In this document: piece after piece, positions 34,541-46,886 of the stretch
How the letters are laid out: each line of letters starts with the position of its first letter
Position numbering within the stretch: position 1 is the stretch's first letter
Assembly (NCBI GenBank): GCA_011033025.1
Contig: WFMF01000524.1
Coordinates: 1 to 64,000, forward strand
Source of the DNA: Beroe forskalii
Lineage: Eukaryota; Ctenophora; Nuda; Beroida; Beroidae
DNA: 64,000 nt
Direction of reading: 5' to 3'
Notes under the pieces: model-generated
Seen by the model: only the letters and a program-made list of their open reading frames with translations
The model's database searches: none
What the model was told of the DNA's origin: nothing
Program-made: the position numbers and the translations under genes

Positions 34541-35369
34541 CCTTACGAGATAAAATTATACGCGGACAATATTTTTGGGTATTTAAATTTTGGGGTACGA
34601 AATTTGTAGATATTTTGGCAAATGGGTACGTTAGCGCAAGGCTTAATTGAGCTAAAATGAGCGCAAATGGACGCAATTAGGCGCACATGGGCACAATTAG
34701 TTGCGCTGTAGACCCTGAAAATGGCTGGTTGAAAATGAGCGCAATTAATTTAGCGTCCAACATCGCCCATTCGCGCTAAATTGCACTCATTTGCGCCCAT
34801 TTTGCGCTCAAAGCGCAAATAGGCGAAAAATTCAAATACATAAAAATCGGCGCAAATGGGCAGACGCGCGCGCCCGCCGAAGGCGAATGGGTCAGACAAC
34901 GTCTGACAAAGTTTTTATGGGCGCAAAAATATTTGCGCTTTTTCTGCTCAGTTCTGCTGAGCGCAAATTTACAAATTTGCGCTCAGTGGTGTTGAGCGCA
35001 AAACATGATTTCATGGGTTAGGGTCTGGGTTATGGTTAGGGTCAAGGTTAAGGTAAGGGCAACTGCATAGTGCGCAAATGAGCACAAATGATTGCATTTG
35101 AAATCAAAATTTGCGCTCATTTGAAATGAGCGCAAATGAGCCCAAGTGAGTGCTCAATTTTTCTGAGCTCAAATGGGCGTAATTGAGCGCAAAAATAAGA
35201 ATTTTTCTTGAGTCACTTTTGCACTCTGAGAGCTCTGAGCGGTGACTGAACGCAAATTTGCGCTCAGACAAGCCTTGCGCTAAATAAGTACCCATTTAAC
35301 GAATTTTTTTGGATGGTGCCCATGTTGCTAGCATAAAATCCCCGAATTTCGGTCCCCATAAATATATCT
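34541..35369. mobile_element. Nested MITEs, copy 2
   Basis: Same arrangement as 27370-28162: CCTTACGAGA outer end and GCGCAAAT-rich inner element at about 34622-35295. It carries a GC-rich interruption at ~34860-34910 (CAGACGCGCGCGCCCGCCG) that copy 1 lacks. Confidence 0.7.
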
Positions 35370-35678
35370 GTAGAATTCACTGAGTGAATAATGCCTGTTG
35401 TCTAAAGGTAATTGTAAACTATCCCGGCCCCTTGCAGTGTTTATTCAGTTTGACGAAAGTTCCATTAAATCTTTTAAATCTTTCTTCAAACTGAATAAAC
35501 ACAGGGTTTTGAAGGGAGATCGGATAGTTTACAAATTCTAAACTAAGAAACTGGTATGGTGAACGATTTAAATTGAGGTTATAAATTTAAAATGAATTGA
35601 ATGTGAATGTTATCCAGTGAAAACTCGTGCGCCCAAAATCCTTGAATGGGCAAACACCTACTATCTACACACATCCGT

Positions 35679-38600
35679 CCCAGCCGGCACAAAGAAACGA
35701 AACCAAAAATAAACCAAGAAAAACGTTTTTCTTTGGTTTAATTTTGGTTTTCGTCAAACGTTATTTCTAAACGTTTTTAATACGTTTAAGAGACGGATCT
35801 GTAGAAACGTTTACACCAAAACCAAAATTAAACCTTTCTGATACTTTTATTTTTGGTTTATAATTATATATAACGTTTTCTACAAAACATTAATAAACGT
35901 ATGTGGAACGTTAAATTATGGTTTACAGAAAACTGATTTGTGGATTGAAGTTTCGTTCCATAAAAACCTCAAGTAAACGTTCAAATTATGTGTATTTTTC
36001 GTTCACGAAAAACCTGTTTATCACAAGACACAAACCTCATGTGTAGCACCCGGCCAATAAAATTTAATCAGCACAATAACCATGGAATCCTCCTGGACTC
36101 GCGACGGGAAGATCCAAGGAAACCACGAGTCCCAAACCGAGTTGGGACTCGACGGTACCCCGGAATAACAACACTGGTCAGGAAGTCTCTTCCAGTTCCC
36201 GTATCCATGTTGGCAACACCAATCTGCTCTCGGCATATTGGTCCTCCTGGGGCTGGGGAGGTACGGGATTCGTTCCCATCCCAGCGGGAGGCCGGGAGAT
36301 CCCGTGCTGGGGACTCAGCTTGGATCTCTTGACTGAGTAGACTACACTTGTCAAACTTCATCACTGCCGTCTTGCAGTACAGTTGACTTCGTCGGGCCAC
36401 TTATTTACCAAACACAGCATTGAAAGTTCATATTTCCTCCGCCACACTGCAGATTTTCTAGCGAGAATTTAACGCGTGATCTTTGTACACTATATAACTT
36501 AAACTATAATTATACCCCTCCCAAGCTTGTTTTAGCGACCGTGTAAGTTTGGTTACACGGTTTTCACTGAATTACAGTGCGAAAAAGCTTAAAATTAAAT
36601 TTGATTTTATAAAGGAGCACTCAAAAAATCTACTTAAGCCTTGAATCCGGACGAGGGTCGTCAGACCCGAGTGGGAAGAAATACTGTTGTTTAGTCAGAA
36701 AATAGTAGGTCCCAGCTATTTCCGGTCGGGGTATAATCCGGTTCCATGATCTCAGCTGTGACCGTATACCTTCGATAATGAACTCGGCACGCCTCGTCCA
36801 TTATCCAACTTACACAGTCTCGGCTGTCGCCTCGACCATGTAAGTTGCGGTATACGGTCACCACTTCGACATGTAACCGCTTATTATACGGTCTCCACTG
36901 AGTTACTGTTCAAAAAAGCTTAAAATGAAATTCGATTTTATAAAGGAGCGCTCAAATATCTACTTAAGCGTTGAATCCGGACGAGGGGTGTCAGACCCGA
37001 GTGGGAAGATATACTGTTGTTTGGCCGGTCGGGGTATAATCCGGTTCCATGATCTCAGCTGTGACCGTATACCTTCGATAATGAACTCGGCACGCCTCGT
37101 CCATTATCCAACTTACACAGTCTCGGCTGTCGCCTCGACCATGTAAGTTGCGGTATACGGTCACCACTTCGACATGTAACCGCTTATTATACGGTCTCCA
37201 CTGAGTTACTGTTCAAAAAAGCTTAAAATGAAATTCGATTTTATAAAGGAGCGCTCAAATATCTACTTAAGCGTTGAATCCGGACGAGGGGTGTCAGACC
37301 CGAGTGGGAAGATATACTGTTGTTTGGCCGTAGAATAGACGGTCTCAGCTGTTTCCGGTCGGGGTATAATCCGGTTCCATGATCTCAGCTGTGACCGTAT
37401 ACCTACGATAATGAACTCGGCACGCCTCGTCCATTATCCAACTTATAGTCTCGGCTGTCGCCTCGACCATGTAAGTTGCGGTATACGGTCACCACTTCGA
37501 CATGTAACCGCTCAGTATACAAGGCCCAAAACCGCAAAAGAGTCGGCGCTAAATTACCTCCCTTAAAATTGTATGAGGCCGTTCAAACACATGCAACTCC
37601 TCCGAACACACTTCTCACGTAACTCATCATATCGTAACGTTTAATGCCTGAATAAATCAAAAGTAGCGATTTCAAAAGTTCTACAAAAGGTCCATGCTAA
37701 CTCAGGTGCAAAATTGTAGCATTGGAACCTAATTTCACGCACATTAATCGTATTTGGACTTGTTTTAACAAAATCAAGTCGAAAATCTCATGTATATATT
37801 GATTTCTTGAAATGCCCTAATTTCTACAAAACTTCCGCATGAACTCACGTGCAGCATAATTTCAACTCTTATTTTCCATCATTTTTGACTAATGGACATC
37901 AGTACACCATGACAAGGTCACTATAGCATCACTAAATGCGGTAGCAGAACGTTTTTTCGCCAAAAACCTATTTCAATCATTTTGCAGCTCAAATTTTAGG
38001 GGCTTCCAGAGGCCGCATTTAACATCTGATAGCCCTGAAAATTGTTTTATAGCTAAATCTTAAGGAACATAAGCAACTTACCAATTTAAAACATGATCCG
38101 ACGAAAACTGATTGAGGTATTTACATGTTCAAATTGGCGCTAAATAACATTTTAAACATGGTTCTACTCTCTATTTTTCCGCGGATTACCGCCTTGCCCA
38201 GGGCGTGAACTCGTGCCAGCTGTGGACAAAGGCTTGTGCTATATTTTGCAAATACGTTGCAATTTGCTGATGAGAAAATTGCTCAATCAACACGCACAAA
38301 AAACTGATAGATAGCAAATAAATAAGAAATAAACGAAAATAAACCAAAAATAAACCTTATCATAGAAACACAAGGAAACCTTTTACCCTTACAATTATAT
38401 CCCCCGTCCTGCTTCAGTCTGTAAATTGTGCCTTGCAAGGCAAATACTGTGGTTAATAACCCAGTTCTATTAATTTTATAAACCATGTGTGTACCGTTTA
38501 CTGTATACTCATGGTCGACGGAGGACTCATAGTCCAAGTCGAGATTGTCCTAGGGTTCTAGGACAGTAAAAAATAATTTAATGATGAAAAGTGATGGTTT

Positions 38601-38902
38601 ATTTATAGTTTCGAGGATACCAATCAGAAACGTTTTTTGAAAACGATTTATAAACCATAAATAAACGAAACCACAGGAACTAATTTTCGAGTGATTTTCC
38701 GTTTAATAACCGTTTCTGTTTGACGTTTAAGAAACGTTTCCCTGGAAACGTTTATAAAACGTAAATCATAAACCGAATGTATGCTCTAAAACGTTACGCG
38801 AAAAGACGTTTAATAAACGTTTATTAAACGTTATTTCGTTTTGTTAAGGTTTCCCAAAAAACGTGAAATAAACCTTTTTTAAACGTTTTTGTGTCGGCTG
38901 GG
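35679..38902. mobile_element. 3.2-kb element with CCCAGCCGGCAC termini
   Basis: It begins CCCAGCCGGCACAAA and ends TTTGTGTCGGCTGGG, near-perfect inverted ends. Copy 1 of the surrounding segment has an empty site (CATCCGTAGCC at 28493). Both subterminal regions are crowded with AAACGTTT words, an 8-bp palindrome. The target duplication is not clear: the filled site reads CCGT before and TAGCC after. No transposase was recognised; the frame at 36068-36400 on the minus strand matches nothing I know. A truncated copy starts at 30513. Confidence 0.7.
36576..37530. repeat. ~300-bp block in triplicate inside the 3.2-kb element
   Basis: AAAGCTTAAAAT followed by GATTTTATAAAGGAGC starts units near 36580, 36915 and 37219. 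Each contains GGACGAGG, CAGACCCGAGTGGGAAGA and CTCGGCTGTCGCCTCGA. The partial copy at 31390-31700 has one unit only. Confidence 0.85.
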
Positions 38903-39895
38903 GTAGCCACTGAGAAGCTATACGACATCTCAGACCAAATTCATTTGCAGCATAGTTTAGACATATTATGTTCAGGTAAAAGAATGGGCATATATCAAGG
39001 GGTTCAAGGGACAGGGCTTTCTTGGGGAACACTTTGGGTAAATTGAAAAATCAAAGCATAACCTGTAATTTAAGCAAAATTTAAGCAATTCACGGTTATA
39101 AGTGGTGTTTTCAGTTCCTAGCTAATTATGCGAGAAGTATTTAGAAGTAGATCAGCAGGACCAAAATATGCCAGTCTCTACTCTCTCATGTATAAACGAC
39201 GGCGACGGAAGAATTTACCACAAAAAGCAGCTCCACCAACATCAAGCTATAACGTCAATTTGATGAATACAATTATTAATATGCACCGTCAGGAGCACTA
39301 GTACTTGTGATAAATGGGGTGAAGGGGTATAATATCGGCATTTTCGTTGCCAGACGTTGCCGGCCCCCTCCAGAGAGTCTGGCAACATTTTTGCATATAC
39401 TTTATAAAAACCAATTTGGCAACATTGATGCAAAATGACTGAAAGTAATATAAAAAGGAAACGTATAAAGGAGCGAACAAATCCTTTGATTCCTATAATA
39501 ATCGGCTGTAAGATATATTTTTGTGGGATGAAGGCTGAGGCAATAGACAAGGGAAAACTGTTTTAACTACATTATCACTCTGATGAATGTGACAGGGTCT
39601 TAACAAGGTGCTCAATGATCATTCGCCACAATCTGAGTGAAAAAAGGAAAAAGTATGGCTGTTGGAATATAAGCATGAAGAAAATTAAAAAGCAAGAAGA
39701 TATAAATTCATCATTCACAAAATACAGGAGCTGCTCGCTAAGGTTGTACACATCAGATAACAATTCAATGAAGACTGAAGCTCATAGGATTGGTTATACT
39801 GCAAAGCCTGGAAGGAAATATATGTATTGATCATTATGATTAGGGTATAATACATTGTTGTAACTGTGTAATAAATATGGACATAATTAATATTA

Positions 39896-41701
39896 TTATT
39901 ACCCTGCAGTGTAATTACTTTTCGAATTTTTGAGCAATATTAATCATGTAATATCACCGTACCCAGCAGTTGAATTACTGTCAAGTGTGTAATTACTATA
40001 CCTCAACTGTTGAATTACTATTCAAGTGTTGAATTACTATTCCCAGCTGTTGAATTACTACTGTTGAGTTACTACCAATTTTCTGAAACGGCCATTCGCA
40101 TGATTCTAACCTATTTGCTATCTCTGTGCGGATGTAAATAGGAGAATAATAATCTCCCATGATATCTGTTATCGCACTTTTCATATTAAAAACGATTCGA
40201 TATAATCTATTCTTAACCGTATATATACTGTACTGTAAAACAAGATAAAATAGCGATAAGGAGCACATAATGTTCGGTACGATATATGTTATATTCTTAA
40301 ATATGGCACATTCGGTAGCACAAGATAAAGTAAATATGAGCACAATGTATAAAATACGATATATCTAAACGATATTATAGAGCAACACAAGATAAAGATA
40401 AAATAGATAGAAGGAAAACTATCGTATGCACCTAAATGGCGCCACCCAGACGGGCTTGATAACTCCATCCGTGCTTCAATGTTTATTTATCTAGTCTTAG
40501 AGATATAACGCAGACTTGTGGCGCCATATATAGGGTGTATTGCTCCGTTTTATCAAATTCAACTACATTATTTCTGTGCGCCGTCATTTCTATCTGTCAA
40601 TGTTCGTTACTTATTTTAGATCGGGATGAAGATAATGATTATGGCGCAAAACTTATTGTTCAACTGAGGAGTACATGCATACATTTTGATGCACTCTAAA
40701 GATTTAGCTGACTGCATTCACATATTTTGATCGTGTTTTTCTTTAAGGGCAGATTCTATACGAGATCCGCATAAGATTGCAGCTCTCGAGTCAGTTGTTA
40801 TTAATGTTTGTGATGTGAATTGTTTTGTTTTCGATTGAGTACTAAACTTTCATGGTTCATTTTTATGGCAATGAAAGGTCAAAAAATAAACATACACTAC
40901 GTCATACACTAACAGTATGTATCAATGCTGGGCGCTGGTTGTATCATTTGGACTTTTGAACTTATTCGCTGAATTGACCCCGATACGATGATGATGTGAT
41001 TCTGACTTATACAAATCACTGGCAAATTTGTTCAAAATTTTCGCCTGTTTCAATTATGATATAGTGTACCCATTATTCATAAAACATTAAGTTCGAATAC
41101 TTAAGTTTCAACGGGGGGGATCATGGATTAAGTGCAAGACACGAGGGGTACTAAGTGATTTTTTGCCCAATTTTGAAATACCACCCACCACCCCTTCAGA
41201 TAATCCCATGAACTAAGTGATATTTGGCACTATTTGTAGTGACCCACCCCAAAATTAGCATAAAAACCTATCCAAGCGGCAGATTGTCCCTGTACTAACT
41301 GATATTTGTCACTATTTGAAGGTACCCACCCTAAATGAGCATAAAACGCTGCAGATTGTCCCATGTACTAACTGAAATTTGTCATGTTTTGTAGGGACCC
41401 ACCCCAAAATGAGCAGTTTGTCCCGTGTACTAACTGAAATTTAATACAATTTGTGGGGACCCACCCCAAAATTATGACGTCATCTGGCAAAAAAGTGCCC
41501 AAATATGGAAAAATATGCTATTTGGACTAAGTGATTATGATTTTTCCATAAGGTGACCACCTCAGTTAGTACAGTGGACTAAGTGATTTCGCCAAGGGCC
41601 AAACACCACCCACCCCGGCCTCGTGTCTTGCACTTGGTCCCTGATCCCCCCCCGGTTTCAAACCGTCTACTTTGATTGATGCGTAATTTGCAGGGTAATA
41701 A
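39896..41701. mobile_element. 1.8-kb inverted-repeat element with TTGAATTACTA-rich left end
   Basis: TTATTACCCTGCA at 39896 is mirrored by TGCAGGGTAATAA ending at 41701, with TA on both outer sides. Copy 1 has the empty site near 29535. The left end holds several TGTTGAATTACTATTC-type units (39970-40065). No protein was recognised. It hosts the MITE at 41105-41663. Confidence 0.6.
41105..41663. mobile_element. MITE with ~42-bp inverted ends
   Basis: GTTTCAACGGGGGGGATCA at 41105, leading to GTGCAAGACACGAGG, is mirrored by CCTCGTGTCTTGCAC and TGATCCCCCCCCCGGTTTC to about 41663. The inside has four diverged units with CCCACCCCAAAAT and GTACTAACTGA. Confidence 0.7.
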
Positions 41702-41703
41702 TA

Positions 41704-41870
41704 CAGTAAATACACACTTGGGTGTGTAAATTACCATCGTAATTGCACTCGCAAGCTCGTGCAATTACTCCAATAAATGCACTCGCAAGCTCGTGCATTT
41801 ATTGCATGAATTCCACTCGCAAGCTCGTGGAATTAATGTGGTAATTACACACCCAAGTGTGTATTTACCG
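41704..41870. mobile_element. Hairpin MITE with three same-loop inner hairpins
   Basis: The outer arms GTAAATACACACTTGGGTGT and ACACCCAAGTGTGTATTTAC form a ~28-bp stem, flanked by TA. Inside are three hairpins at 41739-41768, 41771-41804 and about 41809-41834. All have the identical 10-base loop TCGCAAGCTC, on stems GTAATTGCAC, CAATAAATGCAC and AATTCCAC, each paired with its own complement. Confidence 0.85.
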
Positions 41871-41944
41871 TATATAATTGCTTGATAACGATATAATCAC
41901 TTAACAATAATGCTGCAGTAGCGAAATAACATGATCTTTCTCCA

Positions 41945-42180
41945 CTTTCTAGTGTCCAGTACTTATCTATTTAGTTTTACTTAATTACTGGCTTACTGAC
42001 TTACTGACTTACTTACTGACTTACTTACTTACTTACTTACTTACTGACTGACTGACTGACTGACTGACTGACTGACTGACTGACTTACTTACTTTACCCC
42101 TTGCGCGCGCGCGCGCGCACTTGCGCGCGCGCGTTTACTTGCTTTATTTGCCTTTTACTTGCCGCGCACTTGCTTACTTA
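41945..42180. repeat. (ACTT)n/(ACTG)n microsatellite with CG runs
   Basis: TTACTTAC and GACTGACT tracts are followed by two alternating CG runs at 42103-42133. Confidence 0.9.
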
Positions 42181-43727
42181 CTTTCTTACCAACTCAATGC
42201 CTAATGCCATCATTTTGGTCTGATTTAGGTCTGTATCGATTTTACAGACAATAATTTTTAGCGATATGTACAATTTTGCCTAATTCTGGATAATTCTGAG
42301 CTACGAAATTTTGTCAAATATTCCCAAAAATGAGGGTAACCTGGAAATTACATTGCAAATGCTCGTAAGTTTTAGAATTCAGACCAATACAGAGTTACAC
42401 GCAAGTCGAGATAATGCTCAATAAATGATCAAAATTAGCTACTACAAGCACGCCTGTAACAGGCATGCACATTTGAAATACCTCACATGCAGTGCTTACC
42501 GGTCAAAATGCAAATAAAGTAGATGAGAAATATATGATCTGAAGATGACGCGTGATTCTTACATTTCAATTTCTTCAATTTCCTGAATTTGATTTCATCA
42601 ATTCCGACAAAATTTTGTAGTTGTACGCCACGCTATAAGTTACTTAGTTAAAATTAATGGTTTTCCATCCGGCCAGGTTTCAATTTCAAAGTTTATATTA
42701 AAGATTATGCCACGGACAGTTTAAAACGTGAATTACAAATCTCAAAGACGTGAATGAAGAAATGAAGTAAAATAATAAGACAAACTCCGTATTTACAAAA
42801 CCAAACTAACAAAATATTCGTTAAATTAAAAGAAGAATCAGACATGAAAGATACTCGTAAATAACCAATGACTTAAACCTATAATATGCCTTACCCCGGG
42901 TAGAAAACAGGCGGTTCTGCTGCATCAACGCACTGAATTGCGCTATGATAATGACGTCATCTTAACCGCCTTTTTTCAAGTGGGCAATGGGCATATTATT
43001 AAACAGTATTACAACAAGAGGCGTTTACATCGCAACATTATACCAGAAGGTGTAGGGCTAACCCTGTACGGAGCCCTGCAGTTTCAGTTCCTTGTAAACC
43101 GAGCCGTTCAGCAAGGACATCCACCGCATTGAGCCAGGCAAGGCATGTGGGTTCTCTCCACTCCTCCATGGACATATAAGTTGCATTCTGGAGTTCAGTT
43201 GCGGTGCAGTACACCACGCTCATAGTATTAAACGGTAGAATTTCAGCTGGCGTATATAAAACTTACATAATATTATAAAAGCCTGATAACGACGCCATTT
43301 TCAATGGCATAATACACTCAGTTTTTTTTAATAAGAAACTTATTGAAACTTGCAACACGTCAAATCATAGCACCTTGCTCGTGGGTGACGAACAAGTATC
43401 AAACATAAACTAAAGCATAATTCTGTAGTTCAGTTACTTTTCAGTCCAAAATAAACCCAGGGGGTTCCAAACTCTTGAATTGAATATGAATTACTAGGAT
43501 CTGGGTTGGGTTTATTGTGAAGGGTTTAAGTCAAGGGTTTTGGTAAGGTTAGGGTCATGAAGTCAGGAGAAAGATATTAAGTGCCGTGTAGTAAAATGTC
43601 CGAGGTAAAAAGTACAAAGATGTACCCATTCGTCTCGAATTAGTACCCCGCTTCTTTGGTACCATCCACACATTATGGATGACAATTACTCTCCAGTGCC
43701 AAATAGAAGGGGGGGGGGGGGTTGAAA
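42181..43727. other. No recognised gene
   Basis: A small frame at 43038-43223 (minus) lacks any motif. There is a G-run at 43710-43721 and an ATGACGTCAT (CRE-like) site near 42951. Confidence 0.35.
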
Positions 43728-43729
43728 TA

Positions 43730-43927
43730 CCTTACGAGACAAATTTACGTGGAACAATAATTCCGGGGATCGAAATTTTGGGGGTACGAAATTTGGGGAT
43801 ATTTTTGGGAATATTTCGCATGTTAACGTATGATGATGACGTCATTTTGGAATTTTGTGGGGAACGAAATTATGGGGATTTTTTAATAATCCCCAAATTT
43901 CGTACCTTATAAATTTGTCTTGTAAGG
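43730..43927. mobile_element. MITE with TA target duplication
   Basis: CCTTACGAGACAAATTTA at 43730 is mirrored by TAAATTTGTCTTGTAAGG ending at 43927, with TA on each side (43728-43729, 43928-43929). This is compatible with a Tc1/mariner-type MITE. Relatives occur at 27370 and 34541, and a fragment at 63967-64000. Confidence 0.8.
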
Positions 43928-44154
43928 TAAACGTCTTTGGGTAGTGAATTAGCAAAATCACTGCAAACGGATGGGTCCCAAATAAACGGGCGGTGATGGG
44001 ATGGTGAGACTCCAGTCACAATATTATCAATTCAGAAGAGGAACGAAGCTGCAGGAAAAATATTTGCCTTATGATTACCATTGACACTATTTCATATAAG
44101 TATCTTATGTTTTGGTCAATTAAGTGTTCAAATCAGCTTTCAGAAACATTTATT

Positions 44155-44205
44155 TGAAAAATATGTTATTTAAAAAATATGTTATTTAAAAAATATGTTA
44201 TTTTA
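44155..44205. repeat. 16-bp tandem repeat, three copies
   Basis: AAAAATATGTTATTTA units in a row. Confidence 0.85.
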
Positions 44206-44902
44206 AAAAAGTAATAAGCGTCTTTAGCAGAAAAAATCAAGAATTTGCTGGTTACAGAACAATATCACAAGTAGGTACACGATCTAGCTCCAGCTTTTAT
44301 ACAACGTAACATCATGGCAAATAAACGCGCCTCGTCATGCGGAATAAAATAGAAAGGTTTTCCTCTGAAGAACCCTGAAATCATGAGATATATTCACAAA
44401 ATGTTATAAACCAAATATTATTACACGCTCTATGTTGCTCCAAGTAAAATACATAAAATCTGTGTATATATGCGAAAAACAGGTGATTTAACGTCATCAA
44501 CACACTTCTTTGAGCTCTGATAATGACGTCATCAAAGCCACCGATTACTCGTTTACACAGTGCACGAGATCCTCTTATTAATTCTCAAAACACAACGATA
44601 CATTAAGGTATACGGTGAGTGGTCATAGTAAAGACGGAGATGAGAGAGTTCAGTTGCCATGGTTACAGTTCTGAAATTTACGTCACACATCGACTAATAC
44701 ATTACGTCAAATAAGTGCTGTCAAATAATCTGATCAATATTATTTGTAACTTTGTGATTTCACATCATATTTATGTATCGGATAAGATAACACAGCCAAT
44801 CAAGTCCTAAGCACTTATAAGAGGGCAGTCTTGGGCAATTCTGACACAACTGGCCACCCATGCGGTAGTTTGGAGTTGTTCACGACTGTCCTCTTAGGGT
44901 TT

Positions 44903-45062
44903 TCATGGTCTCATGACATGGTCTCATGACATGGTCTCATGACATGGTCTTATGACATGGTCTCATGACATGGTCTCATGACATGGTCTCATGTCATGGT
45001 CTCATGACATGGTCTCATAAGTCATACTGTCATGACATGGTCTCATGACATGATCTCATGAC
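44903..45062. repeat. 13-bp tandem repeat (GGTCTCATGACAT)
   Basis: About twelve units with a few substitutions; the TCATGA core is palindromic. It lies in otherwise featureless sequence. Confidence 0.9.
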
Positions 45063-45065
45063 CAG

Positions 45066-46105
45066 TTTCAGCAACAATAAAAATAAAATCAACATGTCAA
45101 CATAAGTGATTGGGAATGGAGTATACGACCCTTTCACTCCGTCCAAGGGGCAAATCGACCAAAAAGCAATTAAAAAAGTGGTTAATCGTTAAAAAGCGTC
45201 CAATAATGGTAACATTAGCAATGACCCCTGGTTGACATCTGAGTCAGACGTATAACTCGTGTGACCCGCACTGAGCTGATTGATTGATTGATTGAGGATA
45301 AACGCTTTTACGGGCAAAAAAACAAATCAAGTCAATGGCCTGGTCGGAATGAAATGGGTCTAGGGATATAATATGATGAGCTGATGACGGAATTACCTTT
45401 GAAAGTGCTTTTTAAAATCAGCAGAGCTGTAGTGTGTTGTCAGATGTCATGAATAAAATCCTGCCAACGAGAAATAAAGAATGACTTCAACTTGTGTTCC
45501 TATATTACGTCATAGATTCAACCTTTTGACACTTAAAAAAGTCAAACCTAGGTCAAAATCAATTCTGCAGGAAAATCAGTAAAAATATACCTCTGAACAA
45601 ACGAAATACAACTGTACAAATAAGAGTGTCTTGTTTATACAAGCGATACTGGTCCTCCTGATTGGATAAGAGTTTCTATTCAGCCTCCTGATTGGATTAG
45701 AGTTTCTGATGCAATGTACGTAGGAAAGTAGGAAGACGATTATTAATATATGTCACTGTTCGCTTTGATATTCTCTAGATTATTTGTCATGATACTTGTC
45801 TGTGTTCGGATAACCTTCATTTCGAAGAAATAACTTGAATAGCACCGACTTTGGCTGAAATGGGAAACGGTAGAGGATTCGCAGTGCACGGTTTCACGGA
45901 AATTAATAGAAATTCGGAATTCCTCAACTTGGAATGGTAAAACTGATTGGCAATGTCAATGAGATGCTGCTGATTAACTAGCAATGTGCCAAAAGATGCT
46001 GCTGTCTACCTGTCGTGTGGCGCTGTCTTGACGCAGACCGAGCTGAACTCGCTACACTCTCGTTGTCTGACGTCATGCCTTGAGACCCTTGTGAGCGCGA
46101 GGATC
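45066..46105. other. No recognised gene
   Basis: Mixed-composition non-coding sequence with a short GATT repeat near 45281. Nothing else supported. Confidence 0.3.
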
Positions 46106-46114
46106 TGTGGCACG

Positions 46115-46210
46115 TAGGGTTACCATGGTAACCATGAACCAGTTACCAAGTAGAGGTGCCATGGTAACCATGAACCAGTTACCAAGTAGAGTTACCATGG
46201 TAACAATGAA
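46115..46210. promoter_or_regulatory. X-box-like motif cluster in a 38-bp repeat
   Basis: GTTACCATGGTAAC occurs at 46119-46132 and 46191-46204, with a weaker version (GGTGCCATGGTAAC) at 46155-46168, in a ~36-38-bp repeat unit. The motif fits the RFX X-box consensus (GTNRCC, short spacer, RGYAAC). RFX factors control ciliary genes. It lies ~480 bp downstream of the AHI1-like stop codon, so any target is unknown and the match may simply follow from the repeat. Confidence 0.45.
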
Positions 46211-46693
46211 ACCAGTTAATAGATTTGCCACGGTTACTGGTATCAATAAGGGTTTATCATGGTACCCATATCAAGTTTGAACCTTACGACAGTGACACTG
46301 TCAGAAAGTCAGTCCGTCTACCAGTCCATTTCACGCTTCTACTGCACGGAACCCATTGGCCGATAATTCCAACCAATAACATGCGAATTGAAAAATCACA
46401 TGAAAATTACATAAGACAACAACAGGTGACAACAACAGAAGCAACAACAGAAGCAACGACAACAACAAAACTCACAATGCATTAGAGTCAATGGTTTGCC
46501 ACTCCCTTTCTCCATTCGTCATTGACATGTTGAAATCAATCCCTGGAGTGAGAGAGTCAGATTTAAGTCAAAATATCTCGAATCAGATGCATTAAAAATT
46601 ATAGTGGGTCTAAATCACAGAAAAAAGTGAGAAGTGCAGACTTTCATTTTTTGCGTCAACCACAAACAGCCTGCGAGGTTTTGGTTCAATCAG

Positions 46694-46886
46694 TTAAAAT
46701 TTGGCTCGCTCTACTGTCCTAACCACGAGAGTAGGGTCTTTGGAGCACTTACTGCGTTTAGTACGAGGCGTGTTGAGGGTCTGGTTGAGGGAGCGGAAAG
46801 TCAGGGATTGAGCAGCAGTGGGTTGCTCCACGTAGTTTGAGGGGAAGTAGCCCCGCTCCCCCTCACTGTTCTCTCCCACCCACCAA
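46694..46886 (-). CDS. AHI1: AHI1-like terminal exon: SH3 second half and C-terminus
   Basis: Read on the minus strand, an acceptor CTCAG at 46887-46891 is followed by T-TGG-TGG. This completes the GG left by the preceding SH3 exon as Gly, then WWVGENSEGERGYFPSNYV. These are the conserved WW, the G-x-FP-x-NYV and the last strands of an SH3 domain. Unlike every other unit of the satellite, this one does not continue into FPHPTPKLPHS. It goes on to SLTFRSLNQTLN and a basic tail, VVRTVERAKF, ending in TAA at 46694-46696. A consensus 5' splice site, GTAAGT, lies at 46752-46747, so the exon might instead end at 46753 and splice onward. I take this as the ancestral terminal exon because only it has unique sequence. 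Confidence 0.7.

Larger units (their letters stand above)
33303..41950. repeat. Multi-kb duplicated segment, copy 2 (with insertions)
   Basis: It is homologous to 26081-29626, with two extra blocks: 35679-38902 and 39896-41870. It begins within the right arm of the palindrome seen at 25908-26127. Confidence 0.85.

Noticed and set aside
43038..43223. Minus-strand 61-codon frame as a possible exon
   Set aside because: No recognised motif, no convincing splice pair, and an equally open plus-strand reading.
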